From positions 620,001 through 684,000 of the forward strand of contig NZ_FYAK01000002.1 of the NCBI RefSeq assembly GCF_900185615.1: 64,000 nt of DNA, in the 5' to 3' direction. Made by a program: the position numbers and the translations under genes. Below the pieces are notes generated by a model, which worked only from the letters and a program-made list of their open reading frames with translations, was not told the origin of the DNA and searched no databases. Position 1 is the first letter of the stretch. Every line of letters begins with the position of its first letter. The DNA is from Photobacterium malacitanum. Its GTDB lineage: Bacteria; Pseudomonadota; Gammaproteobacteria; Enterobacterales; Vibrionaceae. Positions 22,952 through 32,597 of this stretch are shown here, one piece after another.

Positions 22952-24658
22952 TTACAATGCTGCTTGATGCTGAGCAATTAATTGATCCATCGTTGCTTGT
23001 GCTCGGCGTTGAGCATGATCAAATGTCTCTTCTTGGCTCATAGGTTCAACCACTTCATAGTAACACTTTAACTTAGGCTCTGTGCCTGATGGTCGAACGA
23101 CAACACGAGAACCATCTGCAAGATGATAAATCAACACATCACTGACTGGTAAATCAATCGCTTCAACAGTACCATCGGCAAAAGTACATAGTGATGTTTT
23201 AAAATCTTCCGTACGAACAATCGCCAACCCTGCAATAACTTGAGGTGGCATCGCGCGTAATGAGTCACCAATAGGGGCAGCGGTTGGATCAAGAGCAATA
23301 CTACGTTGAGCGTTAATATATAACCCATACTCACGATAAATCGCTTCAAGTTGATCCCAAACCGTTTGGCCTGTAACGGTAAGTTCGGCAGTTAATTGGG
23401 CAAAGGCAACTAAAGCCGATAGTCCATCTTTATCCCATACGGTATTGCCAATGGTGTAGCCTAAAGCTTCTTCATAAGCAAAAAGGAATTGATGATCCGC
23501 CGTCTGACGTTCCATTGCGACATTGGTTAACCATTTAAAACCAGTTAATGTTTGGTAATATTGCGCGCCAAGGGCTGTTGCAATTTTGCCTAACAGGGTC
23601 GATGACACAATTGTATTGCCGACTAAACTGGTTGATGCTTGAACGTGATTAAGCAAATAATAGCCAAATAATGTCCCAACTTGATCACCCGTCAGCATTT
23701 TGTACTCACCATCATCACAACGGGCGGCAACAGCAAAGCGGTCAGCATCGGGATCATTAGCGCAGGCTAAAATTGCTCCATGTTGTTTCGCTTCAGCGAT
23801 CACAAGATCCATTGCACCTGGTTCTTCAGGGTTTGGAAACTTAACCGTTGGAAACGCACCATCAGGTTCGCGTTGCGCGGCAACACTGTGAACAAGGCTA
23901 AAACCCGCATCGGCTAATAACGTTTCAGCCATCTCAGCACCAACACCATGCATGGCGGTATAAGCAAGGCTAATATCTTGTGGATTATGATGATTATTCA
24001 GTAATGGGTTACTATTTATTGCTCGACGATAATCTTGATAATAAGCATCATCAAGCCATACTAATAAGCCCGTGGCTTGGGCTTCAGCTAAATCCATAAG
24101 GTGTATTTCAGATTGAGTCGCTTTATCAATTTCCGCTGCAATTCCAGCATCATGAGGTGGAATTATCTGCGCACCATTATTCCAATAAACTTTAAAACCA
24201 TTATAAGCTGGCGGGTTATGGCTAGCAGTCACAACAACAGCCGCAGCCGTTTGTAAGTGCTTAACTCCAAAGGCGACAATCGGTGTTGCAGCCACTTTAG
24301 TGGTGAGATAAACCTTTATACCTTGGGCTGCTAATGCGGCAGCCGTATCATGCGCAAATTGACGAGAGTCAGGACGACCATCATAACCAATAACCACACC
24401 TTTATGAGCAGCAGCATTATCTGTGCGCAATAAATACTGACCTAGCCCAGTTGCTGTTTCTTGAATAACTAAGCGATTCATTCGATTAGGACCAGCACCA
24501 ACCACACCTCGTAAACCGGCAGTACCAAACTCTAAACGCCCATTAAAGCGATCAGCTAATTCAGCTGTCGCATTATCCGCGACTAATTGTTGTAATTCTT
24601 GACGTGATTTAGGGTCAGGGTCACGTTGTAACCAACGCGTAATTTCATTATTCATCAT
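22952..24658 (-). CDS. Phospho-sugar mutase (phosphoglucomutase/phosphomannomutase family)
   Basis: A 568-residue alpha-D-phosphohexomutase of the longer PGM2-like type; it interconverts hexose- or pentose-1- and -6(5)-phosphates through a phosphoserine. Visible sites are GTAGLRGVVGAGPNRMN near residue 47, the active serine in VTASHNPPAYNG at about 147, the metal loop DPDADR at about 304, the sugar loop YEEALG at about 394 and the phosphate loop RPSGTEPKLK at about 532. Members may act as phosphopentomutase or glucose-1,6-bisphosphate synthase, so I give no symbol. It starts at one of two adjacent ATGs and stands alone apart from the small gene downstream. Confidence 0.93.
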   Translation of the reverse strand: MMNNEITRWLQRDPDPKSRQELQQLVADNATAELADRFNGRLEFGTAGLRGVVGAGPNRMNRLVIQETATGLGQYLLRTDNAAAHKGVVIGYDGRPDSRQFAHDTAAALAAQGIKVYLTTKVAATPIVAFGVKHLQTAAAVVVTASHNPPAYNGFKVYWNNGAQIIPPHDAGIAAEIDKATQSEIHLMDLAEAQATGLLVWLDDAYYQDYRRAINSNPLLNNHHNPQDISLAYTAMHGVGAEMAETLLADAGFSLVHSVAAQREPDGAFPTVKFPNPEEPGAMDLVIAEAKQHGAILACANDPDADRFAVAARCDDGEYKMLTGDQVGTLFGYYLLNHVQASTSLVGNTIVSSTLLGKIATALGAQYYQTLTGFKWLTNVAMERQTADHQFLFAYEEALGYTIGNTVWDKDGLSALVAFAQLTAELTVTGQTVWDQLEAIYREYGLYINAQRSIALDPTAAPIGDSLRAMPPQVIAGLAIVRTEDFKTSLCTFADGTVEAIDLPVSDVLIYHLADGSRVVVRPSGTEPKLKCYYEVVEPMSQEETFDHAQRRAQATMDQLIAQHQAAL

Positions 24659-24985
24659 TATTATCCTAGTACGTTTATCATCATTACAGCGCGGTGATAA
24701 TGGATGAGTTCTTATAAAAACGCAGGCACTACCATCGTATATTTATCTATCATTGCTATCGTAGCGGAAATGCAAATGATAAATACTCTCATTAAAATAT
24801 GCCCTATTTCACTGAATTACAACTGCCTTAGAACACGATCTAATTCGCAAACGATTACGTTTATCAAATAATATTACCGCACTGATTGTTAAATATTCAT
24901 TTAAACAGTAATAGCTAACTATTATCTAGACAAATATTTAGCCATAAAAAAAGCCTCAATCGAGGCTTTTTTAGGTTCGCGGTAT
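24659..24985. other. Intergenic region between the DUF2058 and phosphohexomutase genes
   Basis: 327 bp holding the DUF2058-gene terminator at 24945-24972 and, nearer 24659, the AT-rich promoter region of the mutase gene. No ORF or repeat is seen. Confidence 0.55.
24945..24972 (-). terminator. Terminator of the DUF2058 gene
   Basis: AAAAAAAGCCTC / GAGGCTTTTTT with a four-base loop, directly after the minus-strand gene. It is a strong intrinsic terminator in both directions. Confidence 0.9.
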
Positions 24986-25507
24986 TTACCACATTAAATC
25001 ATCAGGAATAACAAAATCTGCATATGGATCATCTTCATCACTGATACTTTCATCAACGACGTTATTAAGCACAATTGATTCTTGATCACGTAATGCAATT
25101 TTATCAGCGACAGCTGCTGGAATAATTTCGTAACCATCAAGATAACGTGCAATAGCAAGACGACCATTAACAAGTTGTGCTTGCATTAGCTTATCAACAT
25201 AAATTTTCTTAACCGTTGTACCATCAGTAAAGTTATAACCAATATCACCGCTACTGCGATCCAAGCGGTTCATCTCAATCAGTTGTTTTACCTGTGCTAG
25301 AAATGCTTTTTGTTGTGCATCTTCATCTCGTTGACGATTGAGTGCTTTATCTTTCTCTAACTGAGAAATTCGATTTTCCTCAACAGCAGCTTTTGCTTCT
25401 TTAGCTTGAGTGCGTGATTTTTTGTTTGTCTTACCGGCTTTTTTAAGCTTTTTCTTATCAATAAGACCCGCTTTTAGCATTTGCTCTTGTAGGGTTAGCT
25501 TTGCCAT
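24986..25507 (-). CDS. yaiL: DUF2058-family nucleoid-associated-type protein (YaiL-like)
   Basis: A 173-residue soluble protein. The start MAKLTLQEQMLKAGLIDKKK with a long lysine-rich coiled coil to about residue 75, then the compact part with YNFTDGTTVKKIYVD and GRLAIARYLDGYEIIP, is characteristic of YaiL/DUF2058. The family is annotated as nucleoprotein or polynucleotide-associated, mainly from its basic N-terminus; the true role is not established. The C-terminus is acidic and ends PDDLMW. It is a single-gene unit with its own terminator. Confidence 0.88.
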   Translation of the reverse strand: MAKLTLQEQMLKAGLIDKKKLKKAGKTNKKSRTQAKEAKAAVEENRISQLEKDKALNRQRDEDAQQKAFLAQVKQLIEMNRLDRSSGDIGYNFTDGTTVKKIYVDKLMQAQLVNGRLAIARYLDGYEIIPAAVADKIALRDQESIVLNNVVDESISDEDDPYADFVIPDDLMW

Positions 25508-25812
25508 TGAAACTCCATCAATTACTCATGGCGATGAGTAATAATTACATTCATAGATTAATGAAGACTATTATCTCTGTTTGCTCTAAAACAGGTCAAG
25601 TATTGCTGCACATAGATATCATGATTATTACAATCAACACCTCAAGTAAATAACCCCTAACCTTTACAAACAATAATTCCCCCAATAAATACAACATGCA
25701 TTTTTAGCATTAAAATGTCAGAAAATGCTGATAATTCAATCTACTTTTTATATTATGATTATTAATACAACCATTAATAATCATTGGAAATAAACTCAGC
25801 AGGGAATATAAC
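25508..25812. other. Divergent promoter region
   Basis: 305 bp of AT-rich DNA between the DUF2058 gene and a small ORF at 25813. It must carry both promoters. No hairpin, operator or repeat stands out. Confidence 0.45.
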
Positions 25813-25896
25813 ATGAGCTTATTGAGTATTATGCATAACATTAGCATCCAGATTTTTAGTAACCGCATAAATAACTTATCGAGCAAGGAATCATAA
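25813..25896 (+). CDS. Possible 27-codon upstream ORF
   Basis: A short ORF beginning MSLLSIMHNISIQIF, with AGGG eight bases before its ATG. It ends two bases before the ATG of the DUF937-type gene, so the two could be translationally coupled. It shows no leader-type amino acid run beyond being Ile/Ser/Asn-rich. It may be a real micropeptide or chance. Confidence 0.35.
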   Translation: MSLLSIMHNISIQIFSNRINNLSSKES

Positions 25897-25898
25897 TC

Positions 25899-26381
25899 AT
25901 GGATATGGTCGAAATAGTTCGCCTTGGGGCACATTTTTTTAATCAATCACGTGCAAATACTCACGCTGTTGATGAAAAAAGTATTTTTGTGGCACTCTGT
26001 CACTTATTAGACGGAAACGCTCAGGGTCAGAATGTAGATCTGCAGAGCGTTATTAAAGCACTTAATCAAGCTGAATTATCTAATATTGCGCATTCTTGGC
26101 TTAGTAATGACGTCAATATGTATATTTCAGCAACAAATATTACTACGATCTTCAGTGTCGAAAAACTTGCAGCCTTTGGCTCTGAGCTCAACATGCCTGA
26201 GCAAGATGTTATTTTAGGCTTACAAGATGCATTACCGACAATGATAGATCAAGCCAGCCCTGGTGGAGAAATTGATCATAATCTTCTGATTCAACCCGTT
26301 GGTGAAATCCACAGTATTGATGACCTAATGGATATCAATAATCTGAAAAATTTAGCGTCAACCATTTTTGGTAAAAAATAG
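25899..26381 (+). CDS. DUF937/YidB-like protein
   Basis: A 160-residue soluble protein. The central part, AHSWLSNDVNMYISATNITT followed by ALPTMIDQASPGGEID, matches the YidB/DUF937 pattern (SWxGxGxNxxIS, later LPxxVDxLTPxG). Members are abundant in proteobacteria; their role is uncertain. An AAGGA lies about ten bases before the ATG, within the end of the short upstream ORF. It runs convergently into astB, only 50 bp away, with no obvious terminator between. Confidence 0.72.
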   Translation: MDMVEIVRLGAHFFNQSRANTHAVDEKSIFVALCHLLDGNAQGQNVDLQSVIKALNQAELSNIAHSWLSNDVNMYISATNITTIFSVEKLAAFGSELNMPEQDVILGLQDALPTMIDQASPGGEIDHNLLIQPVGEIHSIDDLMDINNLKNLASTIFGKK

Positions 26382-26431
26382 CGCAGTTACTGTTATAATC
26401 CGCAGCCATTATTTTGTATCGGCTATGCGGA

Positions 26432-27769
26432 TTATACCCGTTGAAAATCATACACTGATCCTAACTTTAAAATATACGTTAGCTCATCTAATGCAGTATG
26501 TGATTCCACTAATAATGATGGATCGGCTAAATCAGCTTCCACTAATCGATCCCGATAGTGTAAATCAATCCACTCCGTTAAGCGTTTAAATAACGTCTCG
26601 GTTAAGAACACAGCAGGATTGACAGCTTGTTGCTCTTTATCATTCATCACAACTTTGAGCCGTAAACATGCAGGCCCGCCACCATTTTGCATACTCTGAC
26701 TTAAATCAAATAAATCAACCCGATTAATACCAACCTGCGCTTGCAATAACTGCTGTATATACTCCCATATACACGCATTATGTTGACACTCTTGGGGTAG
26801 AATTAAACTCACATCACCGTTAGGTAACGTCACTAATTGCGAATTAAATAAATAGCTGCTGACAGCGTCATTCACACTTACCACATCATTTGGCACTTCT
26901 ATAATAGAAAAACCGTCTCCCATCTTATGGTGCAATTGTTGATAAACATTCGCTTGTTCTAAAAATGCCTCTTGATGACAAAACAGCATTTGTTGATTGC
27001 CGACAGCAATAACATCATTATGAAACACGCCAAGATCAATGACTGTTGGATTTTGCTGTGCCATCACGAGCTGTTGTGGTGCTAATTGATGCAAACGTGC
27101 AATAGCAGCACTAGCTTCATAAGTTTGCCGCGCGGGATAACGTCGAGGGGCTAATTGGTGGCGATCAAAGCCATAACGTCCAAACACGAACATTTCGACA
27201 CCTGGTTCACCGTGTTGAACACAAAAACGCAAGTGGTTCGCTGCCCCCTCATCTCCTAAGTGTTCAGATGCAGGTAACGGTGGATGATGACAAAAATGGT
27301 TATCATCATTAAACATCGCGGCCAAAATACGAGAGGTTGTTTGATATTCAATAGAACGATGGAAATGACTGACTAAATTAGCAGGAGTAAAATGGATACG
27401 TTTATCACTCGTATCTGCTGAGGGTGATACTGTTGCAGCATTCGCCGCCCACATACTTGATGCCGAACAGCAACTGGTTAATAGTTTTGGTGCTTGCTGT
27501 GCTGCTTGCTGTAACACACGCCGATCACTACCGCTAAAGCCAAGCCGGCGTAACATTTTTATATCAGGCCTAATTTGAGGGGCAATAACACCCTGTAATA
27601 ATCCGAGATTAGCCAATGCCTTCATTTTATTAAGACCTTGTAAAGCCGCATTTTTAGGATTAGACGCATGGTGGCTATGTGTTAACGATGCAATATTACC
27701 CGCAGATAAACCACTATAATTATGGGTCGGCCCAACCAACCCATCAAAATTAGCTTCATATGCAATCAT
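26432..27769 (-). CDS. astB: N-succinylarginine dihydrolase
   Basis: A 445-residue enzyme that converts N2-succinylarginine to N2-succinylornithine, ammonia and CO2, the second step of the AST arginine catabolic pathway. The opening [24 protein letters not shown] is diagnostic, as are HNDVIAVGN and the C-terminal [18 protein letters not shown] with the catalytic cysteine. Length is normal. The usual partners astA, astD and astE are not adjacent, so it is an orphan here. The start ATG has AGGA upstream. Confidence 0.96.
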   Translation of the reverse strand: MIAYEANFDGLVGPTHNYSGLSAGNIASLTHSHHASNPKNAALQGLNKMKALANLGLLQGVIAPQIRPDIKMLRRLGFSGSDRRVLQQAAQQAPKLLTSCCSASSMWAANAATVSPSADTSDKRIHFTPANLVSHFHRSIEYQTTSRILAAMFNDDNHFCHHPPLPASEHLGDEGAANHLRFCVQHGEPGVEMFVFGRYGFDRHQLAPRRYPARQTYEASAAIARLHQLAPQQLVMAQQNPTVIDLGVFHNDVIAVGNQQMLFCHQEAFLEQANVYQQLHHKMGDGFSIIEVPNDVVSVNDAVSSYLFNSQLVTLPNGDVSLILPQECQHNACIWEYIQQLLQAQVGINRVDLFDLSQSMQNGGGPACLRLKVVMNDKEQQAVNPAVFLTETLFKRLTEWIDLHYRDRLVEADLADPSLLVESHTALDELTYILKLGSVYDFQRV

Positions 27770-28098
27770 TGCTTTCCTCCATGATATGAGCTCTATTTCT
27801 TTATAGTATAGATGGCAACTATTTATCGCATTTCAGCACGGGTTAAGAACTGATGGTTTATGATACCTATAAGTAATATTTAGCCTATTTATTCCTATTC
27901 ACTTCAATCTTTTATAAAAAATAGTTAAAAAACGCCATTTAATTATTGCGTAAAGGCATCAACATCCTTTAAAATTAACTCATCCGATGAGTCTTATAAG
28001 TATTTTTTATAAAAAATACCAGTTGTACTACTGTAAATAATAGCTACAATGCCCAGCCCCAAACCCAAGCGTGGCATTTCAAACTAAGGTTATGCTCT
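27770..28098. other. Divergent promoter region of astB and the MaoC gene
   Basis: 329 bp of AT-rich DNA. TTAACTCATCCGATGAGTCTTA near 27975-27996 contains a short inverted repeat ACTCATC/GATGAGT, possibly an operator. No ORF is seen. Confidence 0.45.
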
Positions 28099-28788
28099 AT
28101 GAAAGTAAAAGTCGTCGATTTTATCAAACGTAAACGTGAAGTGTTATCACATCACCCGTTTGAGTTTAAAGACTGGCTATCACCATCAATCCGTGATTAT
28201 TGGATTGAATTCCTTAATAAAGCCAACAGCAGTCATTTTGCAACTTGGGTTAAAGATCATAACCTCGTATCGATATCTAATGGTGAAGCGGTTTCTGAGC
28301 CTGCAGCTATTGAAATGCACCCAGAAGCAACCAAAGTTATGAATGAGCTTACAGCATCATTAGGTGAAGAGATTCATGTTGGTGAATGGTTAACTGTTGA
28401 TCAATTACGCATTAATAATTTTGCCAATGTTACTGATGATCATCAGTGGATCCATACAGATCCGCAAAAAGCTGCTACAGAATCTCCTTTTAAAACAACC
28501 ATTGCCCATGGTTTTTTAACGTTGTCACTGCTTTCTGTGTTAACTGACAGTGTTGATCCTGCTAGTCCAAAGTTTCCATCTGCAAAAATGACTGTCAATT
28601 ATGGCCTTAACCAGGTTCGATTCCCTTATCCAGTTAAAAGTGGTGCCAATATTCGTGCTAGAACAAAAATTCAATCAGTAACGCCGATTAAACGTGGTTT
28701 AGAAATCGTACAAGAAATTACGGTTGAGATCGAAGGCTGTCGTCGCCCAGCGTGTGTTGCAGAATCAGTAATGCGCCTTTATTTCTAA
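28099..28788 (+). CDS. MaoC-like (R)-specific enoyl-CoA hydratase
   Basis: A 229-residue protein with a hotdog-fold MaoC/PhaJ domain from about residue 90. The hydratase motif is present as NVTDDHQWIHTDPQKA (catalytic Asp and His) followed by SPFKTTIAHGFLTLSLL. It should hydrate trans-2-enoyl-CoA to (R)-3-hydroxyacyl-CoA, feeding fatty-acid or polyhydroxyalkanoate metabolism. The N-terminal ~85 residues are an extension not found in minimal PhaJ, and contain AIEMHPEATKVMNEL. It is monocistronic, followed by a hairpin with a UUCG-type loop. Confidence 0.88.
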   Translation: MKVKVVDFIKRKREVLSHHPFEFKDWLSPSIRDYWIEFLNKANSSHFATWVKDHNLVSISNGEAVSEPAAIEMHPEATKVMNELTASLGEEIHVGEWLTVDQLRINNFANVTDDHQWIHTDPQKAATESPFKTTIAHGFLTLSLLSVLTDSVDPASPKFPSAKMTVNYGLNQVRFPYPVKSGANIRARTKIQSVTPIKRGLEIVQEITVEIEGCRRPACVAESVMRLYF

Positions 28789-28817
28789 CGTCTTTGTTCC
28801 CCTCGCTTTCCCCATTC

Positions 28818-28843
28818 AAAAAAGTCGATTCGTCGGCTTTTTG
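28818..28843 (+). terminator. Terminator after the MaoC gene
   Basis: AAAAAGTCGA / TCGGCTTTTT closes a TTCG tetraloop, 30 bp after the stop; one G-T pair is included. The flanking A- and T-runs fit an intrinsic terminator. Confidence 0.85.
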
Positions 28844-29027
28844 TCTATTTATTACTATCCTAACAATTAGGATGTAAAAAATAGCATTTGATTCATAGTG
28901 TTATTCTGCTTATATGTTTCTGTATCTTGATAACGTAATAGTGTAAACCTAACTTTTCATTAATAGTCATTTACCCAATGAAGAAGACTGGTATCGTAGC
29001 CGAATATTTTTTTAGCTAGGTATCATT

Positions 29028-29147
29028 ATGAACAAGTGGATAAAATTCATTCCTCTCATTTTATTAATTGGTTATTTCATCACTTATGATGTTTTTAACC
29101 AAGTGAGTCAGCCGACACCAACAGAACAAACAACCAACAATCAGTAA
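29028..29147 (+). CDS. 39-residue single-span membrane peptide
   Basis: A short ORF starting MNKWIKFIPLILLIGYFITY, with one hydrophobic helix and a polar Thr/Gln-rich tail (QPTPTEQTTNNQ). AGG lies eight bases before the ATG. The pattern of one basic-flanked helix plus a soluble tail is typical of genuine small membrane proteins, and the codon use looks like neighbouring genes. I recognise no family. It lies alone in a long gap. Confidence 0.6.
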   Translation: MNKWIKFIPLILLIGYFITYDVFNQVSQPTPTEQTTNNQ

Positions 29148-29430
29148 ATAATCTAGAAATAGCATAATTAGTGCATACACAGATTAGAGGTAGCATGGTA
29201 AGCAATCCATGCTCTTACTGATTAAAGCACTTTAGAATATTATTCGCGTCATCTCCTCCCATTCTTAGCTCTATTCCAATATCTTTTTCAGCGTACCTTA
29301 TCAACTTCAATTTTAACAAAAAATCACCTCTTAACTACATTATTGTTATTAGCCAACAACAAATAGTAACCTTAACTTGCAATTATCGTTATTTTCATCT
29401 TAAAAATGTGATGCTATTCTTATATTATGA

Positions 29431-29527
29431 TCTAGAAAACATCAAGATTCTCTAGACAAGTCATAATTGAAAACATGTTACCAAATCACATTTGTTCCAG
29501 TTTATAGGATGTGATTTGGTTTTTTTC
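29431..29527 (+). ncRNA. Candidate small RNA ending in an orphan terminator
   Basis: A perfect Rho-independent terminator (29480-29527) lies more than 300 bp beyond the nearest upstream ORF stop and about 100 bp before lplA, so it ends no annotated gene. A TATATTAT -10-like sequence at 29421-29428 and a TCTAGA/TCTAGA stem-loop (29431-29456) precede it, outlining a transcript of roughly 95 nucleotides. The -35 is poor. Alternatively it is the distant end of the 39-residue peptide mRNA. Confidence 0.4.
29480..29527 (+). terminator. Strong orphan intrinsic terminator
   Basis: A 12-bp perfect stem ACCAAATCACAT / ATGTGATTTGGT with a 17-base loop and a run of T residues directly after. Confidence 0.9.
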
Positions 29528-29629
29528 ATTTATTGCTCGCTAACAATCCTCCCGCTCTATATTGACTGCTTTACCTCTACCCAATGACAAGGTAAATTCA
29601 TCGCATCCACATTTAGTCAGGTATGCGTG

Positions 29630-30649
29630 ATGTCTTCAAAAATTAAAGTGCTGATTTCAGACTCTACTAATCCATGGTTCAACCTTGCCGTTGAAGATGC
29701 AATTTTCCGTACAATGTCAACTCAACAGCGTGTATTATTCTTATGGCGTAATGATAATACTGTTGTGATTGGACGCGCTCAGAATCCATGGAAAGAGTGT
29801 AATACACTTAAAATGGAACAAGATGGTATTACGCTTGCGCGTCGTCAAAGTGGCGGTGGTGCAGTATTTCATGATCTCGGTAATACCAACTTTACCTTTA
29901 TGGCTGGTAAACCCGAATATAATAAAACCATTTCAACTGATATTGTACTCACCGCACTTAAAAAACTAGGCATTGAGGGTAAAGCAACAGGCCGTAATGA
30001 TTTGGTTGTAGAGGATACTGAAGGTGAACGTAAGTTTTCAGGTTCAGCCTACCGCGAAACAATGGATCGTGGTTTTCATCACGGCACTTTATTATTGAGT
30101 GCTGATTTAACTCAGCTTGCGAATTACCTTAATCCAGATAAAAAGAAATTAGCCGCTAAAGGGATCACTTCAGTACGCTCACGCGTAACCAATCTCAACC
30201 AAATAGTAAATAATATTGATCATAATATGGTCTGCAATGCCATTATTGAGGCATTTTGTCATTATTATGGTGAGTATGTTGACGCTGAACATATTTCTCC
30301 ACAAGCGTTACCTGAATTAGCTGGCTTTAATGAAACCTTTGCAAAATTTAGTCGTTGGGATTGGAATTTTGGCAATACACCTCAGTTTACACACAGCCTA
30401 GATGAGCGTTTCATTTGGGGAGGAATAGAGCTACACCTTGATGTAAATAAAGGTAACATTACAGAAGTAAAACTATTTACTGATAGTTTAGATCCTGCGC
30501 CATTAGAATTATTAGAGCAACGATTAGTTAACCTACCTTATAATAGTGCGGCAATCAGTACAGCTATCGATAATTTAGCCATTGAATACCCACATTATAA
30601 TGATGTTTTAATCGATATCAGTCATTGGCTACAAAATACGATTAATTAA
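29630..30649 (+). CDS. lplA: Lipoate-protein ligase A
   Basis: A 339-residue enzyme that activates lipoate with ATP and attaches it to lysines of 2-oxoacid dehydrogenases and the glycine cleavage H protein. Family signatures are [17 protein letters not shown] near residue 40, [20 protein letters not shown] (about 71-90) and the [21 protein letters not shown] block with the lipoyl-AMP-binding residues. Both the large catalytic and the C-terminal accessory domain are present. ATG 29630 (SSKIKVL) has AGG eight bases upstream; a GTG directly before it is the alternative. It allows scavenging of lipoate. It is followed by a bidirectional terminator. Confidence 0.95.
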   Translation: MSSKIKVLISDSTNPWFNLAVEDAIFRTMSTQQRVLFLWRNDNTVVIGRAQNPWKECNTLKMEQDGITLARRQSGGGAVFHDLGNTNFTFMAGKPEYNKTISTDIVLTALKKLGIEGKATGRNDLVVEDTEGERKFSGSAYRETMDRGFHHGTLLLSADLTQLANYLNPDKKKLAAKGITSVRSRVTNLNQIVNNIDHNMVCNAIIEAFCHYYGEYVDAEHISPQALPELAGFNETFAKFSRWDWNFGNTPQFTHSLDERFIWGGIELHLDVNKGNITEVKLFTDSLDPAPLELLEQRLVNLPYNSAAISTAIDNLAIEYPHYNDVLIDISHWLQNTIN

Positions 30650-30671
30650 TGTCGTTCTAATAATCTAAAAT

Positions 30672-30712
30672 AATAACAAGACTGTATTATTTATCGGTCT
30701 TGTTATTCATTT
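30672..30712. terminator. Bidirectional terminator between lplA and the cation efflux gene
   Basis: AATAACAAGAC / GTCTTGTTATT with a 14-base loop between convergent genes. Confidence 0.75.
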
Positions 30713-30723
30713 AACGTCATGAG

Positions 30724-31653
30724 TTATGCCTTGTTATTATCACAATCATCGCAGCACGGATTATTTATTCGCTCTTGGCAATTATATGGTTCAATATGAA
30801 TAATAATATCGACAACTTCACTTAATTCATTTAATAAATGGGATTTGAAATTTTCAGTGATATTATGCGCACGCTCAACACTCATTTCAGGATCGACCAA
30901 TAAATGAAAATCTAATAAAATAGTACTACCTGTACGGCGACTTCTTATAGCATGCACTTCTTTAATATCTTTATCTTCAGCTGCATATGCTTGAATTTGT
31001 TTTTCGATATCAGAATCCGCTTTGGCTTCAGTTAATTCTAAAATTGCAGGCCATAGTATTTCAAACGATGCTTTTAAAATCATTGCTGTAACAATTAATG
31101 CGGCAATTTGATCTAAATAATGAAAAGAAGGAAAAAAGTAGTTCGCAATAACGGCAATAGCGACAGGCAAAGAACTTAATGCATCTGAGCGATGATGCCA
31201 AGCATTAGCATATAATGCACGACTATTAATACTTTTAGCCTGAACTGCTGTCCAGCGATAAAGCACTTCTTTTACCACAATAGATACAACAGCAGCGATA
31301 AAAGCTAGCATACCTGGTTGAGAGTGTGACTGAGTACTGATTGAATGCAGTGAGTCCCAGCCAATACCAATACCAACAATTGCTAGAATAAAACCAATAA
31401 ATATATTAGTTAAAGTCTCAAAACGACCATGACCGTAAGGATGTTCTTTATCTGCAGGGGCTGTCCAATACCGCGAACCGATTAAAATTGCTGTATCAGT
31501 GACCAAATCAGAAAAACTGTGCACACCGTCGGCTATCAATGCCTGACTACCAGTAAGTTTACCGACGGTAATTTTTATAAATGCCAAAGCAATGTTTGCA
31601 ATAGACCCAACCCAGGTGACTTTCTGAATTAACTTAACAGCCGTCGTTGACAT
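30724..31653 (-). CDS. Cation diffusion facilitator family transporter
   Basis: A 309-residue CDF-family efflux protein for divalent metals such as Zn2+, Fe2+ or Mn2+, driven by proton exchange. Six membrane segments are expected in residues 10-205, with metal-site motifs ADGVHSFSDLVTD in helix 2 and HHRSDALSS in helix 5, and HPYGHGRFE between. The cytoplasmic C-terminal domain (about 210-295) ends in a cysteine-rich tail, NPCCDDCDNN, which may sense or bind metal and is unusual. It is related to FieF but the differing motifs leave substrate open, so no symbol is given. It lies 75 bp downstream of tag in the same direction. Confidence 0.9.
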   Translation of the reverse strand: MSTTAVKLIQKVTWVGSIANIALAFIKITVGKLTGSQALIADGVHSFSDLVTDTAILIGSRYWTAPADKEHPYGHGRFETLTNIFIGFILAIVGIGIGWDSLHSISTQSHSQPGMLAFIAAVVSIVVKEVLYRWTAVQAKSINSRALYANAWHHRSDALSSLPVAIAVIANYFFPSFHYLDQIAALIVTAMILKASFEILWPAILELTEAKADSDIEKQIQAYAAEDKDIKEVHAIRSRRTGSTILLDFHLLVDPEMSVERAHNITENFKSHLLNELSEVVDIIIHIEPYNCQERINNPCCDDCDNNKA

Positions 31654-31728
31654 AACGCCCCATAAAACATAAAAAATGAATGTAATATGATAACGAATTT
31701 ATCCTAATAAATGTGATCTTTTTTACAT

Positions 31729-32331
31729 TTATAACGTCTCGTCTGTTATATCTGTAATACCATGATAACATTGACAATTAATCGTATGATCATTGACCAT
31801 ACCCACCGCTTGCATAAACGCATAACAGGTTATGTTACCAATAAATTTAAACCCATTATGTTTTAGAAATTGACTCATCGCCAATGATGCCGCAGTAGCT
31901 ACAGGAACATCATCGCTTGATGACCAATGATTAATAACTGGCTTATTATTAACAAACTGCCACAAAGGTATCGCTAAATTGCCATATTGTATTTGCAATG
32001 CTTTTGCAGCCCGCGCATTAGTGAACACCGAACGCAATTTCCCACGGTGTCTAACTACATCATAATTATCAATAATGTCAGTTATACGTAATTCAATATC
32101 ATGGTCACTATAGGCTGCAAGCTTATCGATATTATAAGCTTCAAAAGCATTTCTATAGTCAGGACGCTTTTTTAAAATAGTATACCAATTAAGCCCTGCT
32201 TGAGCGCCCTCTAGCGTTAAGAATTCAAATAAATAGTTATCATCTTTATGTGGCTGTCCCCACTCTTTATCATGATATTGACGCTCTAACTCTGAGTGAG
32301 TAGCCCAATCACAAACATTATTGGTAGCCAT
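31729..32331 (-). CDS. tag: DNA-3-methyladenine glycosylase I
   Basis: A 200-residue base-excision enzyme that removes 3-methyladenine from alkylated DNA. The N-terminus has CDWA then YHDKEWGQPHKDDNYLFEFL, followed by LEGAQAGLNWYTILKKRPDYR with the catalytic Glu, and the C-terminal NDHTINCQCYH supplies the remaining zinc ligands. The typical residues CW are shifted slightly by a five-residue N-terminal extension. It may be co-transcribed with the CDF gene. Confidence 0.95.
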   Translation of the reverse strand: MATNNVCDWATHSELERQYHDKEWGQPHKDDNYLFEFLTLEGAQAGLNWYTILKKRPDYRNAFEAYNIDKLAAYSDHDIELRITDIIDNYDVVRHRGKLRSVFTNARAAKALQIQYGNLAIPLWQFVNNKPVINHWSSSDDVPVATAASLAMSQFLKHNGFKFIGNITCYAFMQAVGMVNDHTINCQCYHGITDITDETL

Positions 32332-32597
32332 AAAATCAACCTTAACGAAAAGTATTATATTTTAGAATAATAACATTTATAAAATAAATTAATTTATTCA
32401 ATAAGGTTATTTAAGAGTATATTAGCTTAACTTTAAGAACTTTTAATGTAAATAATCTTCATACAGCATTATTACTTAAAAAAACTCATCAATATCACAT
32501 TATTTATATCAACTATAAATATATGGTTTTAGTTTTGTTAGTTTGCTGCATACTAATTAATGCCTATAGCATAGATGTATTCATTAAGGGATTAAAT

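Larger units (their letters stand above)
29148..29629. other. Long gap before lplA with orphan terminator
   Basis: About 480 bp without a protein gene. It contains a hairpin AGCATGG/CCATGCT near 29191-29211, the candidate small RNA at 29431-29527 and the lplA promoter region beyond it. Confidence 0.5.

Noticed and set aside
25710..25946. 78-codon minus-strand ORF before the DUF937 gene
   Set aside because: Overlaps the start of a supported gene, is AT-driven and low in complexity, and has no good start signal.
29191..29211. AGCATGG/CCATGCT hairpin as a terminator
   Set aside because: No T-run follows, so it is only noted as a possible hairpin.
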